A stretch of DNA of 64,000 bases from an archaeon (GCA_018656555.1 JABHZQ010000020.1:74764-138763); one strand, 5' to 3'. Shown: positions 9,515 through 19,112, counted from the stretch's first letter. Translations and numbers: made by a program. The notes: a model not told the origin generated them from the sequence alone.

Positions 9515-10363
9515 TTGTATTATCTTATGGTTAAGAAATATCTCTTTGCTACCCTGGATTTTATTTTTGATGAGAATGAAGAGCTATATTTTTTAGAAGC
9601 AAATTCTGTGCCTGGTGGTATGTCTGATGCTGAGAATGTGTTTAAGGGACATCAACCTATGAAAGAAATTGCTGAATTTATGAAAAAGCAAGGGAAAGAA
9701 CTATGTGTAATATCTACTAGTAGAAAGAATAAGTTTTGGGTTTATAGTCATCTTAAGGAATATCTACCCCACTTAAGGCTTTGCTATAGAGAAGATAATA
9801 GAACTAATAGAATTTACCTTAGAGATGTTAATAATGAAAAATTTAAACCAAGTTGTATCTATCGTAATGGAAATTTGATATCCACTTCATTTGAAAGTAA
9901 AATTCCAGTTATAAATCCAAAAAGTGTAGTTAATATTACTTTAAACAAGATAAAAACTTACCAACTGATTAGTAAACATGCAAATATACCTCCTTATTAT
10001 GTGATAAGAAATAAAAAACAGCTTAATTCTAAGATAAAAGAGTTTGGTTCTGATTATGTGATAAAGGGTATTTGTGGTTCTTATGGTGATGAGACTTATA
10101 TTTCTAAAAAGACTGGTTTTGGTTATCCCTGTATTTTACAAAAGAGAATTTTTCCTAAAAAGATTAAAAATCAATTTTGGGATGTTAGGGTTTTTATTAT
10201 TAATGGGAAATATAATAATGCCGTGGTGAGGTTGAGTAAAAATCCAGTAACAAACTTTTGCTTTGGTGCAAAGGCCCATCACTTACCTAAAAGGTTAGAG
10301 AATAAATTAAAAAAGGTTTCTGAGAAGATTGTTAGGGTTATTGATCTCGCGGCTAGGAAATGA
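9515..10363 (+). CDS. ATP-grasp (RimK/glutathione-synthase-like) protein with unusual motif order
   Basis: N-terminal LDFIFDENEELYFLEANSVPGG (normally the last ATP-grasp motif), then YVIKGICGSYGDE, ILQKRIF...WDVRVFIINGKYNNAVVRLSK; likely ATG at 9527. Confidence 0.65.
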   Translation: MYYLMVKKYLFATLDFIFDENEELYFLEANSVPGGMSDAENVFKGHQPMKEIAEFMKKQGKELCVISTSRKNKFWVYSHLKEYLPHLRLCYREDNRTNRIYLRDVNNEKFKPSCIYRNGNLISTSFESKIPVINPKSVVNITLNKIKTYQLISKHANIPPYYVIRNKKQLNSKIKEFGSDYVIKGICGSYGDETYISKKTGFGYPCILQKRIFPKKIKNQFWDVRVFIINGKYNNAVVRLSKNPVTNFCFGAKAHHLPKRLENKLKKVSEKIVRVIDLAARK

Positions 10364-10384
10364 TTTTTGAAATGAAAAGATAAT

Positions 10385-10397
10385 ATGCGCAAGCCGG
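10385..10397. repeat. 13-bp match to tRNA-Gly 3' end (possible att-like remnant)
   Basis: atgcgcaagccgg identical to 14528-14540, same orientation. Confidence 0.5.
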
Positions 10398-10485
10398 AAG
10401 CATGCCTTGAAGGTAAGGTGCGTGAGTTCTTTTGAAACTATTACCTATTGAGGTATATGTCGTCGATATTTATAAGCTCTTCTAT

Positions 10486-11454
10486 TTATAGCTGTTGAGT
10501 TAAATCTAATTCTCCTTTTGGTTCCGAAGTTATTAACATGATTTCATAACTTTTGATATACTCTGGAAATTTTTCTTTCATTATTTTCATTAACTCATTT
10601 ATTTTTTCATAACTCTTTACATTCATTTCTAATTCTAACATCCAAGGTCCAATTTTTTTTTCATAATGAAAGATGTTTCCCAGTTGTTTACAGTACTGCA
10701 TTAGTTTTATATCATTTTTTGGAGATCTATTTTTGAGATGAACAATAACCTTGTAAAATCCATAACCCAATTTACTTACATCTAGCTGTAATCGGAACCG
10801 CGTAATTATCTTTTTCTTAATTAGCTCTTTTATTCTATACGAAACAATTCTTGGAGTGATATCTAACTTTTTTGCTAGTTCAATAGAACTAATTCTCGCA
10901 TTGGTGGATAATTCTTTAAGAATGTTTTTGTCAGTTTTATCAATTTTAATTGATTCAAATGTTTTATACCATGTTACACCAATAGCTGGTTTTTTTAAGA
11001 AAAACCCTCTAGATAATATTTCTACTTCAACATGGGCAGCCAAGCTTTGATTTAAAATATAATGTCCAAATTTAGAATTAAAATCATTAACAGTAGAGTA
11101 AAATTCTTTGATGTTTTTTACAAAAATACTATATATTAAATTCCACTTTCCAGAAGGAAGAGCAACCCACCATACTTTTTTATTATCTTTTAGATATTCA
11201 ATGATTTCCTTTTCAATTTTTGGTGTCAAGTTTTGGAATTCTATATAAACATTCCAAACCATTAATCCTAATTTTCCTGCATCTAAAAGAGTAACAAATT
11301 TTTTTATAATACCTTTTTCTTGTAGTCTTTCAATTCTGTATTCAATTGTATTTCTGTTTTTTCCTAACTTTTTAGCTAATTGGGTGAGGAGTTGTCTGGA
11401 ATTAATATCCAATTCATATAATATTTTTTTATCTAATATGTCTAATTTGTACAT
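10486..11454 (-). CDS. Tandem Lrp/AsnC-type transcriptional regulator (two HTH-ligand units fused)
   Basis: LDILDKKILYELDINSRQLLTQLAKKLGKNRNTIEYRIERLQEKGII and IDKTDKNILKELSTNARISSIELAKKLDITPRIVSYRIKELIKKKII. Confidence 0.8.
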   Translation of the reverse strand: MYKLDILDKKILYELDINSRQLLTQLAKKLGKNRNTIEYRIERLQEKGIIKKFVTLLDAGKLGLMVWNVYIEFQNLTPKIEKEIIEYLKDNKKVWWVALPSGKWNLIYSIFVKNIKEFYSTVNDFNSKFGHYILNQSLAAHVEVEILSRGFFLKKPAIGVTWYKTFESIKIDKTDKNILKELSTNARISSIELAKKLDITPRIVSYRIKELIKKKIITRFRLQLDVSKLGYGFYKVIVHLKNRSPKNDIKLMQYCKQLGNIFHYEKKIGPWMLELEMNVKSYEKINELMKIMKEKFPEYIKSYEIMLITSEPKGELDLTQQL

Positions 11455-11527
11455 ATTTATAATAAATTACATATTATTTATAAGTTTTGTGTTTTTTTAC
11501 TAAAATTTAAACAATATTCTTATATAA

Positions 11528-13333
11528 ATGTTATATCATTGTGATTACTTAAGAGTGAATACTATGTTAGATGAATTGAATGTTTTATGGATAAATCCTC
11601 CGGAAATTCAGCTTAAGCTTTATGAGAAAGCAAGGGTTAGAGTAATCTCTCAAAAAGATAGTGTTCTCAGCTATGATGTTCAGGCAAATTATCCTATCAC
11701 TCCATTAGTAGAGGCAATAAGACAATTACAAAGTGTTTATGCTGGAGTAATCCACCCTTCAATATTAAATTTAGCTGCAGTTCCTAGGAGCCAGTTTATA
11801 AATGAAATTTGGAAAAATAATTATTTAAGTGGTAAAATTAAAGAAATTCCTTTTGGTTCTTCAAAAATAGAAGTGAGAAGAATAGGTAGAGAACTATTAG
11901 ATGTTCCTAATCTTGATGATATTATAAATAATCAAGATCTTGTGGTGGTTACTACTCCTTATGAAATGAACGTTAATGAAGTAAGAAGACTTGGTAAAAT
12001 TCTAAGAGAAAGGGATCCTTTTTTATTATTAATGGCTTCGGGTATTGGTACTGAAACTAGGGAAGAATTACTTTTGGAGGCTGGTTTTGATTTGGTTTTT
12101 GAAGGTTTAGTAACAGATCGGGGAGAGGAAGTACTTGAGGCATTAGTTGCAAGAGATGTTCAAAAATTGAGCACTATACCTGGAGTTTATACTAATCTGG
12201 AAGGGACTAATATAAGAAATCTTCCAGGTAGGAGTTTTAGAAATTTACAAAGATCTACACATATTAGAAAATGGAAAAGTAATTTATCAAAATACTTTAA
12301 GTGGAGGAAAATTGGTGTAAATTTTGTTGGTAGAGAGGATTTAATTGAAGGAAATGTTACTCTTGATCAATCTTCTTTTGAACCTTATTGTGCTTTTCAG
12401 GATCTCCCTTATGATACTTTAATTAATTTATCTAGGGCTGGAGAAGAACTTGTTATCGGAGCAGCAGATATTAGTCTTTCTATTGGTTGTTTTAGAAATG
12501 ACTGTCATTTTTGTACTTCTTCTGGCAAAGGTTATGGTACAAAAGATGCTAATTATGTTGTAAGTTTGTTAACTGAGTATTATTCTATGGGTATTACTGA
12601 TATAATCCCTACTGATGATGCCTTGTTAGCTGGTGCACTCAATCCTAGTAGAATAAAAGGGATGATTGAGATTTTTAGGAAGTTGAAAGAATTTGATATG
12701 TCATTATTTCCAGGAAATGGAATTTCTACCTATTCTTTTTCTGAAGTTATCAGAAATTCTAGTAAGGGTAATGAATTTGGTAGAAATTCTCAAAAATTTC
12801 TAAGTTTATTTTTAGATGTTGTTCCTTATTTTTATTTACCTGTTGAAAGGTTGTATGCAGTATCTGGGGAAGAAACTAATGAAGATCATCATAGCAAATT
12901 ACAAGGTGCTCGACAGCGATTTTGTGATGTTGTTCAGTATATTGTTAAAATGTCTCCTAGGAATCAAATCGAAATGGCTACAAATATTATGTATACTTCA
13001 ACTCCAGATGAAACAGAAATCCAGGGTTATTATAATGCAATGGATGAACTTGTTGAAAAATTGGATCTTTCTGAGAAAGTGAATGTAAGATATGTTGGTT
13101 TTTTTACGATTCCGACAAATGGAGCAGAACATATTTTAGATTTAGAAAGAAGATATAATTTGGGATTCCAAAGAGAAAATCCTGAATTACAAGCTGTTAG
13201 TATTCCTCTAATTTTAAGTAAGGAAGAAGACACATTTATGCTTGAACGGAGATTAAAATGGAATATTTTGTATAGAAATAGTTCTGGTACAGGTAGAAGA
13301 TTAAACGGGGGAACTTACCGTGAAAATAGCTAA
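11528..13333 (+). CDS. Divergent radical SAM protein with N-terminal B12-binding-like region
   Basis: LSIGCFRNDCHFCTSSGKGYGTK (CX4CX2C) after a Rossmann-like B12-type region (LVVVTTPYEMNVNEVRRLGKILRERDPFLLLMASGIG...); likely start at ATG near 11564. Confidence 0.65.
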   Translation: MLYHCDYLRVNTMLDELNVLWINPPEIQLKLYEKARVRVISQKDSVLSYDVQANYPITPLVEAIRQLQSVYAGVIHPSILNLAAVPRSQFINEIWKNNYLSGKIKEIPFGSSKIEVRRIGRELLDVPNLDDIINNQDLVVVTTPYEMNVNEVRRLGKILRERDPFLLLMASGIGTETREELLLEAGFDLVFEGLVTDRGEEVLEALVARDVQKLSTIPGVYTNLEGTNIRNLPGRSFRNLQRSTHIRKWKSNLSKYFKWRKIGVNFVGREDLIEGNVTLDQSSFEPYCAFQDLPYDTLINLSRAGEELVIGAADISLSIGCFRNDCHFCTSSGKGYGTKDANYVVSLLTEYYSMGITDIIPTDDALLAGALNPSRIKGMIEIFRKLKEFDMSLFPGNGISTYSFSEVIRNSSKGNEFGRNSQKFLSLFLDVVPYFYLPVERLYAVSGEETNEDHHSKLQGARQRFCDVVQYIVKMSPRNQIEMATNIMYTSTPDETEIQGYYNAMDELVEKLDLSEKVNVRYVGFFTIPTNGAEHILDLERRYNLGFQRENPELQAVSIPLILSKEEDTFMLERRLKWNILYRNSSGTGRRLNGGTYRENS

Positions 13334-14165
13334 ATTTGAAGTTAACCTTAATCCTACAATGAGAGAATTTGAACTTATGAATTATTTAGATCGTAGAATC
13401 TTTAGAGAAACTGCCAAAGAAAGGTTTACTAAGTTAGATCATGATTATATTTATAAAAAGTTTAATGAAGAAGAATTCCCTATAGAAGGAAATAATCTTT
13501 TGAGTAGTTATATATTTAAATTTTTAGAAGATAATTATGAATATTTAAAAAGGAAGAATGAAATTATATTAGTCGATATTGGTGCAGCAGGTGGAGCTCT
13601 TACAACAATTTTTGCACTTAAAGCTTTGAATAGCCTAAAGTTATTAGAAAAGACTAAAATTATTTTAGTTGATGTCGCTAAACAAGCATTATATTCAACA
13701 CAGGTAGGTAATTTTAACCTTACAAAAGAGTTTATAGCTGTATATAACTTAGGAGATTTTGGGAGCAATGGTAAAGATATTAAAAGTATTCTTTCTAAGG
13801 CAAAGTATTATTGTTCAGATTTATTAAAATTACCTCAAGATTTAAAGGATGTAGATATTTGTATTACTGGTTTTACTCACCATCACCTTAATTTGTTAGA
13901 TAAAGAATTAGCTTGTAAAGAAATGGAAAGAATAACAAGAGAAAATGGTTTTATAGGAATTGTTGATGAATCATTAAATTATAAACAGTACACAAAATGG
14001 TTAAAACAACATAAGAATGAAACTAATTTTAGAAATGAATTAGTTCCAATTGCGCAAGAATCATTTATTACTCTGGATGAACATATATCATTATTTAGTT
14101 CTATTGTTGTGATCAATAAAATGAATTCAAAAAAATATTATTGTTTTTGGGGGGTTAAAAAATGA
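13320..14165 (+). CDS. Class I SAM-dependent methyltransferase
   Basis: EIILVDIGAAGGALTTIFALKAL motif I, DVDICITGFTHHHL motif IV-like; GTG start overlapping the preceding rSAM gene. Confidence 0.65.
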   Translation: MKIAKFEVNLNPTMREFELMNYLDRRIFRETAKERFTKLDHDYIYKKFNEEEFPIEGNNLLSSYIFKFLEDNYEYLKRKNEIILVDIGAAGGALTTIFALKALNSLKLLEKTKIILVDVAKQALYSTQVGNFNLTKEFIAVYNLGDFGSNGKDIKSILSKAKYYCSDLLKLPQDLKDVDICITGFTHHHLNLLDKELACKEMERITRENGFIGIVDESLNYKQYTKWLKQHKNETNFRNELVPIAQESFITLDEHISLFSSIVVINKMNSKKYYCFWGVKK

Positions 14166-14305
14166 AACACAAAATATCAGTATCAATTGAAGAGGAAACT
14201 TTGTTTAGGTTAAGAGAGGAGTTAAGGAATAGAAAATATAGAAATAGAAGTCATGCTATAGAATATGCCTTAAGTAAGTTAATAGAAGATGGACAAAGAA
14301 ACTAA
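14162..14305 (+). CDS. Ribbon-helix-helix-like small DNA-binding protein
   Basis: MKHKISVSIEEETLFRLREELRNRKYRNRSHAIEYALSKLIEDGQRN; ATGA overlap with upstream methyltransferase; not in the ORF track. Confidence 0.6.
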   Translation: MKHKISVSIEEETLFRLREELRNRKYRNRSHAIEYALSKLIEDGQRN

Positions 14306-14417
14306 ACAAAAGATGTTAGATTTAAAGAAAAAGATGTATGAAAGAATAGATCAGATCTTAAAAGAAACAGAAGAAGAAATGAATAAAATACAAGAGGAAT
14401 TTGATAATAAAGGGTAG
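14289..14417 (+). CDS. Tiny coiled-coil protein
   Basis: MDKETKQKMLDLKKKMYERIDQILKETEEEMNKIQEEFDNKG; overlaps the RHH gene. Confidence 0.35.
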   Translation: MDKETKQKMLDLKKKMYERIDQILKETEEEMNKIQEEFDNKG

Positions 14418-14442
14418 TTGGCGCATCTTATCTTGAAGTCAT

Positions 14443-14464
14443 ATGCGCAACAGGCGAATCAAAC
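14443..14464. repeat. Degenerate tRNA 3' end (T-arm/acceptor-like)
   Basis: atgcgcaacaggcgaatcaaac vs tRNA-Gly atgcgcaagccgggaatcgaac (17/22 by eye). Confidence 0.4.
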
Positions 14465-14528
14465 TTCAAAATGAATTCTTTAGAATTAAGGCTTAAGACC
14501 TTTAAATTTTGATAGTAAAATTAGAAGA

Positions 14529-14600
14529 TGCGCAAGCCGGGAATCGAACCCGGGTCCCAGCCTTGGCAAGGCCAGATTATAACCACTAAACCACTCGCGC
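14529..14600 (-). tRNA. tRNA-Gly(GCC)
   Basis: Reverse strand GCGCGAG TG GTTTAGTGGTTATAAT C TGGCC TTGCCAA GGCTG GGACC CGGGTTCGATTCCCGG CTTGCGC A folds as a cloverleaf; anticodon GCC. Confidence 0.92.
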
Positions 14601-14674
14601 GTACACATTCAAAATTAATTTTCATTTAAAAGCTTTTCCAATACTTTTATTAATAATTCTACTACTTTAACATC

Positions 14675-15565
14675 ATGGCTGATTGGAAAAAGAGCTTTAT
14701 AGAGAGATATGCAAAATTAACAGATGTAGATGCTTTTACAGAAGCGTCACTAAAGCCTATGAGAAAATCAATTAGGGTAAATACTCTAAAGACTTCTATT
14801 AAACATATTAAAGATACTTTCAAACTAACTCAAGTGCCTTGGTGTAAAGAAGGTTTTTTCATAAACCGAAAAGCAGTAGGAAATACTTTAGAACATTACT
14901 TAGGATATATATACATACAAGGGGCAGCAAGTATGATCCCTCCAACTATTTTAAAACCTAAAGCTAATGAAGTAGTTTTAGATATGTGTGCTTCTCCAGG
15001 TTCTAAAACTTCACAAATGGCTGCAATGATGAAAAACACTGGAATGATTGTTGCTAATGATAATAAGATAGTAAGATTAAAACCTTTAACACTTAATCTA
15101 CAAAGGTGTGGAGTGACTAATACTGTACTAACTATAATGGAAGGGAGATGGTTTAAACATAAATTTGATAAGATTTTAGTGGATGCTCCTTGTTCAGGTA
15201 TTGGTACAATAAGAAAATCCTACAAAACTATTGAAATGTGGAATCCAAATACAATAAGAAAGTTTGCAGGTGTTCAAAGACAGTTAATTAAAACAGCTTT
15301 TGATAATTTAGAAGAAGATGGAACAATGGTTTACTCTACTTGTACTTTAGAACCAGATGAAGATGAAGGAGTTATTGATTACCTACTAAAAGAATATGAT
15401 AATGCTAAGCTAGAGAAGTTTTCTATTGATATGAAACGAGGTGAAACCACTACTGACTTCGAGGGAAAAGTGTTTGATTCTGATGTTAAAAAATGTCTAA
15501 AGGTATGGCCACAGGATAATGATACTGAAGGATTCTTTGTTGCTAGAATAAAGAAAACCTTTTAA
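14675..15565 (+). CDS. NOL1/NOP2/Sun family RNA (m5C) methyltransferase
   Basis: VLDMCASPGSKTSQMAAMM, ILVDAPCSGIGTIRK, MVYSTCTLEPDEDEGVI. Confidence 0.92.
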   Translation: MADWKKSFIERYAKLTDVDAFTEASLKPMRKSIRVNTLKTSIKHIKDTFKLTQVPWCKEGFFINRKAVGNTLEHYLGYIYIQGAASMIPPTILKPKANEVVLDMCASPGSKTSQMAAMMKNTGMIVANDNKIVRLKPLTLNLQRCGVTNTVLTIMEGRWFKHKFDKILVDAPCSGIGTIRKSYKTIEMWNPNTIRKFAGVQRQLIKTAFDNLEEDGTMVYSTCTLEPDEDEGVIDYLLKEYDNAKLEKFSIDMKRGETTTDFEGKVFDSDVKKCLKVWPQDNDTEGFFVARIKKTF

Positions 15566-15608
15566 ACTATATAATCATAATATTTCTAATAACTAAAAGG
15601 GTGATCTC

Positions 15609-18600
15609 TTGGTAAATAAAGAGAAAATAATATACAATCAAATTACAAAGCTAAGAAAACAAGGTTATTCTTATAGTCAAGTATTCCAAGAGTTATCAAA
15701 ATCAAACAAAGATATTTCTAAATTTAAGAATTTAGTTCATGAAAGATACTTAACAGAGACTGTTGAATCTTGGATGAAGAAAGGTTACAAATTACCACAA
15801 ATTAAAAAGTTCTTAGATGCACAAGCAAAGGCTGGTAAGGTTAGTCCTGGAATGGTTAAGAAAGTTATGAAGAAATTTGATAAGACTGTTAAGTGGGTTG
15901 CTGTTGGAGTTATTGCAGTGGTAGTTCTATTAATGTTTGCTTTGGCTGGTACTTTATTATATATACCTAGCTGTATTGATAATGATGGAGATGGTTATGG
16001 AAGTATGGGAACAAGTGATTTAGTACGGTGTGGTTTCTATGAAGCATATGATTGTGATGATGATAATAGTATAGTAAATCCAGGTAGTGTAGAAGAGTGT
16101 GATGGAATAGATAATAATTGTGATGATATTATTGATGAGAATTGTGGGGGGATAGAAGAACCAGAGGATGATGGTGGTCCTGAACCTCAATTGGATATTA
16201 CTTATCAATGTGAAGATGGTATTGATAATGATGGAGATGGTTATATAGATATGGAAGATGGTTGTTGTTATACTACTGATGATAATGCAGAGTCTGGATG
16301 TTCTGATGATGATGTAAGTGGTGGGGTTTACCCTATTTATGAATGTAATGATGGTATTGATAATGATGGTGATGGAGCTGCTGATTTTATTGGTGCTGAT
16401 ATAGATGGTGATGGTACTCCTGAGAGAAGTGATGCTTGTTGTACTTCTGAAGATGATAATGATGAGGATGATTGTGGGGGAACAAGTAGTCCGCCTGCCG
16501 CAACTACACCTGAATGTAGTGATGAAGTGGATAATGATGGTGATAGTTTAATTGATATTGATGATCCTGATTGTCATACTGATGGAGATGTTGATAATCT
16601 AGATAGTTATGATGATAGTGGTAGTGAGGATGGAGCTAATGATGAGCCAATTCCAGTAGCTAGTAGTTGTGAACATTTTGCTTTGGGTTTAGGAGAGAGT
16701 TATGATTATGATTCTAGTGTTGTTGTTGTGAAAGAATTAGAAGAATTGGTTGTTACTTTAGATGTAGATGGTACTGAGATTAAGTTAGGAATTTTAGATT
16801 ATGAGACTGTTGGTGACCTGGTTGTTACTCTGTATGATACTAGTTTAGATATTAATGGAGAGTTAGTTGCTCATTTAGGACTTAATTGTGAGGAATCAAA
16901 AATAGGTGATATTTGTGATAGTAGTCCTACTCAGTGTGGAGATGGTATTGATAATGATGGTGATGGAAAAATAGATTTTGATAGTGATTCTGGTTGTGAT
17001 AATTGGGTAGATAATGATGAGTTTGATTTAATTTGTACTGAGACTCCTCCTCAGTGTGGAGATGGTATTGATAATGATGGTGATGGTTTGGTTGATTATG
17101 GTTATGATCTTGATTGTGACTTCTGGTTTGATAGAACAGAAGAAGGATTAATTGAATGTACTGAAGGATCTGCTCAAGCTTGTACTTCTAATAATGGCTG
17201 TAGTGGTTTGAAGGATTGTGTGGGTGGAGTTTGGGGAGAGTGTGAAATTTCAGGAGCTTATTGTGATAGTGATTGTGATGGTATTGAGGAATGTGTACTA
17301 GATCCTTTATTATGTGGAACTTGTGATTGTGATGTTCCAAGTACTCAAATTTGTGATGATGCAGATGGATGTGCTGGTTTACAGAGTTGTGAATTTGATG
17401 GTGCTACTTTTTCATCAACTTGGGGAGAATGTGTTTCTCAAAATGAACCTTGTGATGATAATTGTGATGGAGTTGTAGATGATTGTAGAGACCCTTTAGC
17501 TTGTACTGTTTGTGAATGTACTGAAGGAAGTACTGATAGTTGTAGTACTGTAGATGGTTGTGATGGATTTATGGATTGTGAGTATGATCCTTCTAATCAC
17601 TTATATGCTTGGGGAGATTGTAATTCTCAATTAGCCGCTTGTGATGATAATTGTGACGGAGTTGTAGATGATTGTAGAGATCCTGCAGATTGTACTACTT
17701 GTTTGTGTGATGAAGGTGATACTGATTCATGTACCGATAATGATGGTTGTGATGGAGAGAGTAGTTGTCAATATAATCCAATGACTCATGTTTATGATTG
17801 GGGAGATTGTGTTTCAACTGTAAGTTATTGTGATACTGATTGTGATGGTGCTGAAGATAGTTGTGCTGCTGATTGTGGAGTTTATACTTGTGAGTGTGTA
17901 TTTGGAGTTGATGCACCTAATGTTTGTTACAATGGACCAGATAATACTAAGGGAGTTGGAATTTGTGTAGAAGGTTTACAAGATTGTTTACAAGGGGGAA
18001 TTTGGAGTGATTGTAGTGGATGGGTTGGTCCTGAAGATTATGATGCTGTTTGTGATGGTTTAGATAGTGATTGTGATGGAACTGTTGATGAAGAGTTTGT
18101 AGTTACAGCTACTGTATGTGGTACCGGTGATTGTGTTGCTGCAGGTGAATTAAAATGTATAAATGGTGTGGAAGTAGATACTTGTACTGAAGGATTGCCA
18201 ACTGGAGATGATAGAAATTGTGATGGTAAGGATAATGATTGTGATGGAGTTATTGATGAGGAATATGGTTCTACTATGACTACTTGTGGTGAGGGAGAGT
18301 GTTCAGCTACTGGAACTCTGATGTGTGTTGTTGGAAGTGAAGTAGATAGTTGTGTTGAAGGAAGTCCTGGGGCTGAATATTGTGGGGATGGTTTAGATAA
18401 TGATTGTGATGGAACAATTGATGAAAATTGTTTATGTACTCAGTATGATTTCCAGTCTTGTTATGATGGAGCACAAGGTACAGAAGGAGTGGGTGAATGT
18501 GTAGCAGGTCAACAGATGTGTGATGTTGATTATCAAGGTGATGCTTATTGGGGAGATTGTAGTGGACAAGTGAAACCAGTGGCAGAAGTTTGTGATGATG

Positions 18601-19097
18601 GTAAAGATAATGATTGTGATGGCGATAAAGATTGTGATGATACAGATTGTGGAACTACTCAGATTTGTAACCCTTGTGAATTAAAACAAGCTTATTGGTT
18701 TGCGCCCACTTTAGAAGCTGATACATTTAGAGTTATGGGTGGTGATACTGTTTATATGTCTGTATTGGGTAATGCTAATTGTGTGGGTAAAGAATTGACT
18801 TTTGAAGTTTGGGAAAAAGATAGGACCAGATTATTTTCAAGTTATGATGATTTGATTGAAACACAAACAGCGACGATTAATAATGTAGGAAATTTTATTT
18901 ATGTCTCACCTCAATGGATAGCTTTTTTTGAGGAGGATGATAGTAATAATATTAATATTTACACTGAGAATTATTTTGTAGCTTATCTTACTAGTGATCC
19001 AAGTGAAAAGATTGAAACAAAGACTTGTGATATTACAAATCCAGCTTATGCTACTTGTGATAAAACTGAGAGATTATTGGAGGTCCAAAAACCTTAA
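15609..19097 (+). CDS. Large membrane-anchored Cys/Asp-rich repeat protein (MopE-like metal-binding motifs)
   Basis: Cytosolic N-terminus, TM WVAVGVIAVVVLLMFALAGTLLYI, then many C-x-DGIDNDGDGxxD / CDGxDxDCDGxxDE repeats; start TTG. Confidence 0.75.
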   Translation: MVNKEKIIYNQITKLRKQGYSYSQVFQELSKSNKDISKFKNLVHERYLTETVESWMKKGYKLPQIKKFLDAQAKAGKVSPGMVKKVMKKFDKTVKWVAVGVIAVVVLLMFALAGTLLYIPSCIDNDGDGYGSMGTSDLVRCGFYEAYDCDDDNSIVNPGSVEECDGIDNNCDDIIDENCGGIEEPEDDGGPEPQLDITYQCEDGIDNDGDGYIDMEDGCCYTTDDNAESGCSDDDVSGGVYPIYECNDGIDNDGDGAADFIGADIDGDGTPERSDACCTSEDDNDEDDCGGTSSPPAATTPECSDEVDNDGDSLIDIDDPDCHTDGDVDNLDSYDDSGSEDGANDEPIPVASSCEHFALGLGESYDYDSSVVVVKELEELVVTLDVDGTEIKLGILDYETVGDLVVTLYDTSLDINGELVAHLGLNCEESKIGDICDSSPTQCGDGIDNDGDGKIDFDSDSGCDNWVDNDEFDLICTETPPQCGDGIDNDGDGLVDYGYDLDCDFWFDRTEEGLIECTEGSAQACTSNNGCSGLKDCVGGVWGECEISGAYCDSDCDGIEECVLDPLLCGTCDCDVPSTQICDDADGCAGLQSCEFDGATFSSTWGECVSQNEPCDDNCDGVVDDCRDPLACTVCECTEGSTDSCSTVDGCDGFMDCEYDPSNHLYAWGDCNSQLAACDDNCDGVVDDCRDPADCTTCLCDEGDTDSCTDNDGCDGESSCQYNPMTHVYDWGDCVSTVSYCDTDCDGAEDSCAADCGVYTCECVFGVDAPNVCYNGPDNTKGVGICVEGLQDCLQGGIWSDCSGWVGPEDYDAVCDGLDSDCDGTVDEEFVVTATVCGTGDCVAAGELKCINGVEVDTCTEGLPTGDDRNCDGKDNDCDGVIDEEYGSTMTTCGEGECSATGTLMCVVGSEVDSCVEGSPGAEYCGDGLDNDCDGTIDENCLCTQYDFQSCYDGAQGTEGVGECVAGQQMCDVDYQGDAYWGDCSGQVKPVAEVCDDGKDNDCDGDKDCDDTDCGTTQICNPCELKQAYWFAPTLEADTFRVMGGDTVYMSVLGNANCVGKELTFEVWEKDRTRLFSSYDDLIETQTATINNVGNFIYVSPQWIAFFEEDDSNNINIYTENYFVAYLTSDPSEKIETKTCDITNPAYATCDKTERLLEVQKP

Positions 19098-19112
19098 AGG
19101 AGGAAATAAAAA

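Noticed and set aside
16020-17916. Minus-strand His/Asn/Ile-rich ORFs within the large repeat gene
   Set aside because: Shadow ORFs from repetitive GAT/TGT codons; not credible proteins.
15970-18660. Dense short repeats that might look like a CRISPR array or microsatellite
   Set aside because: Repeats are codon-level (DGD/CD motifs) inside one open reading frame with irregular spacing; no conserved repeat/spacer structure.
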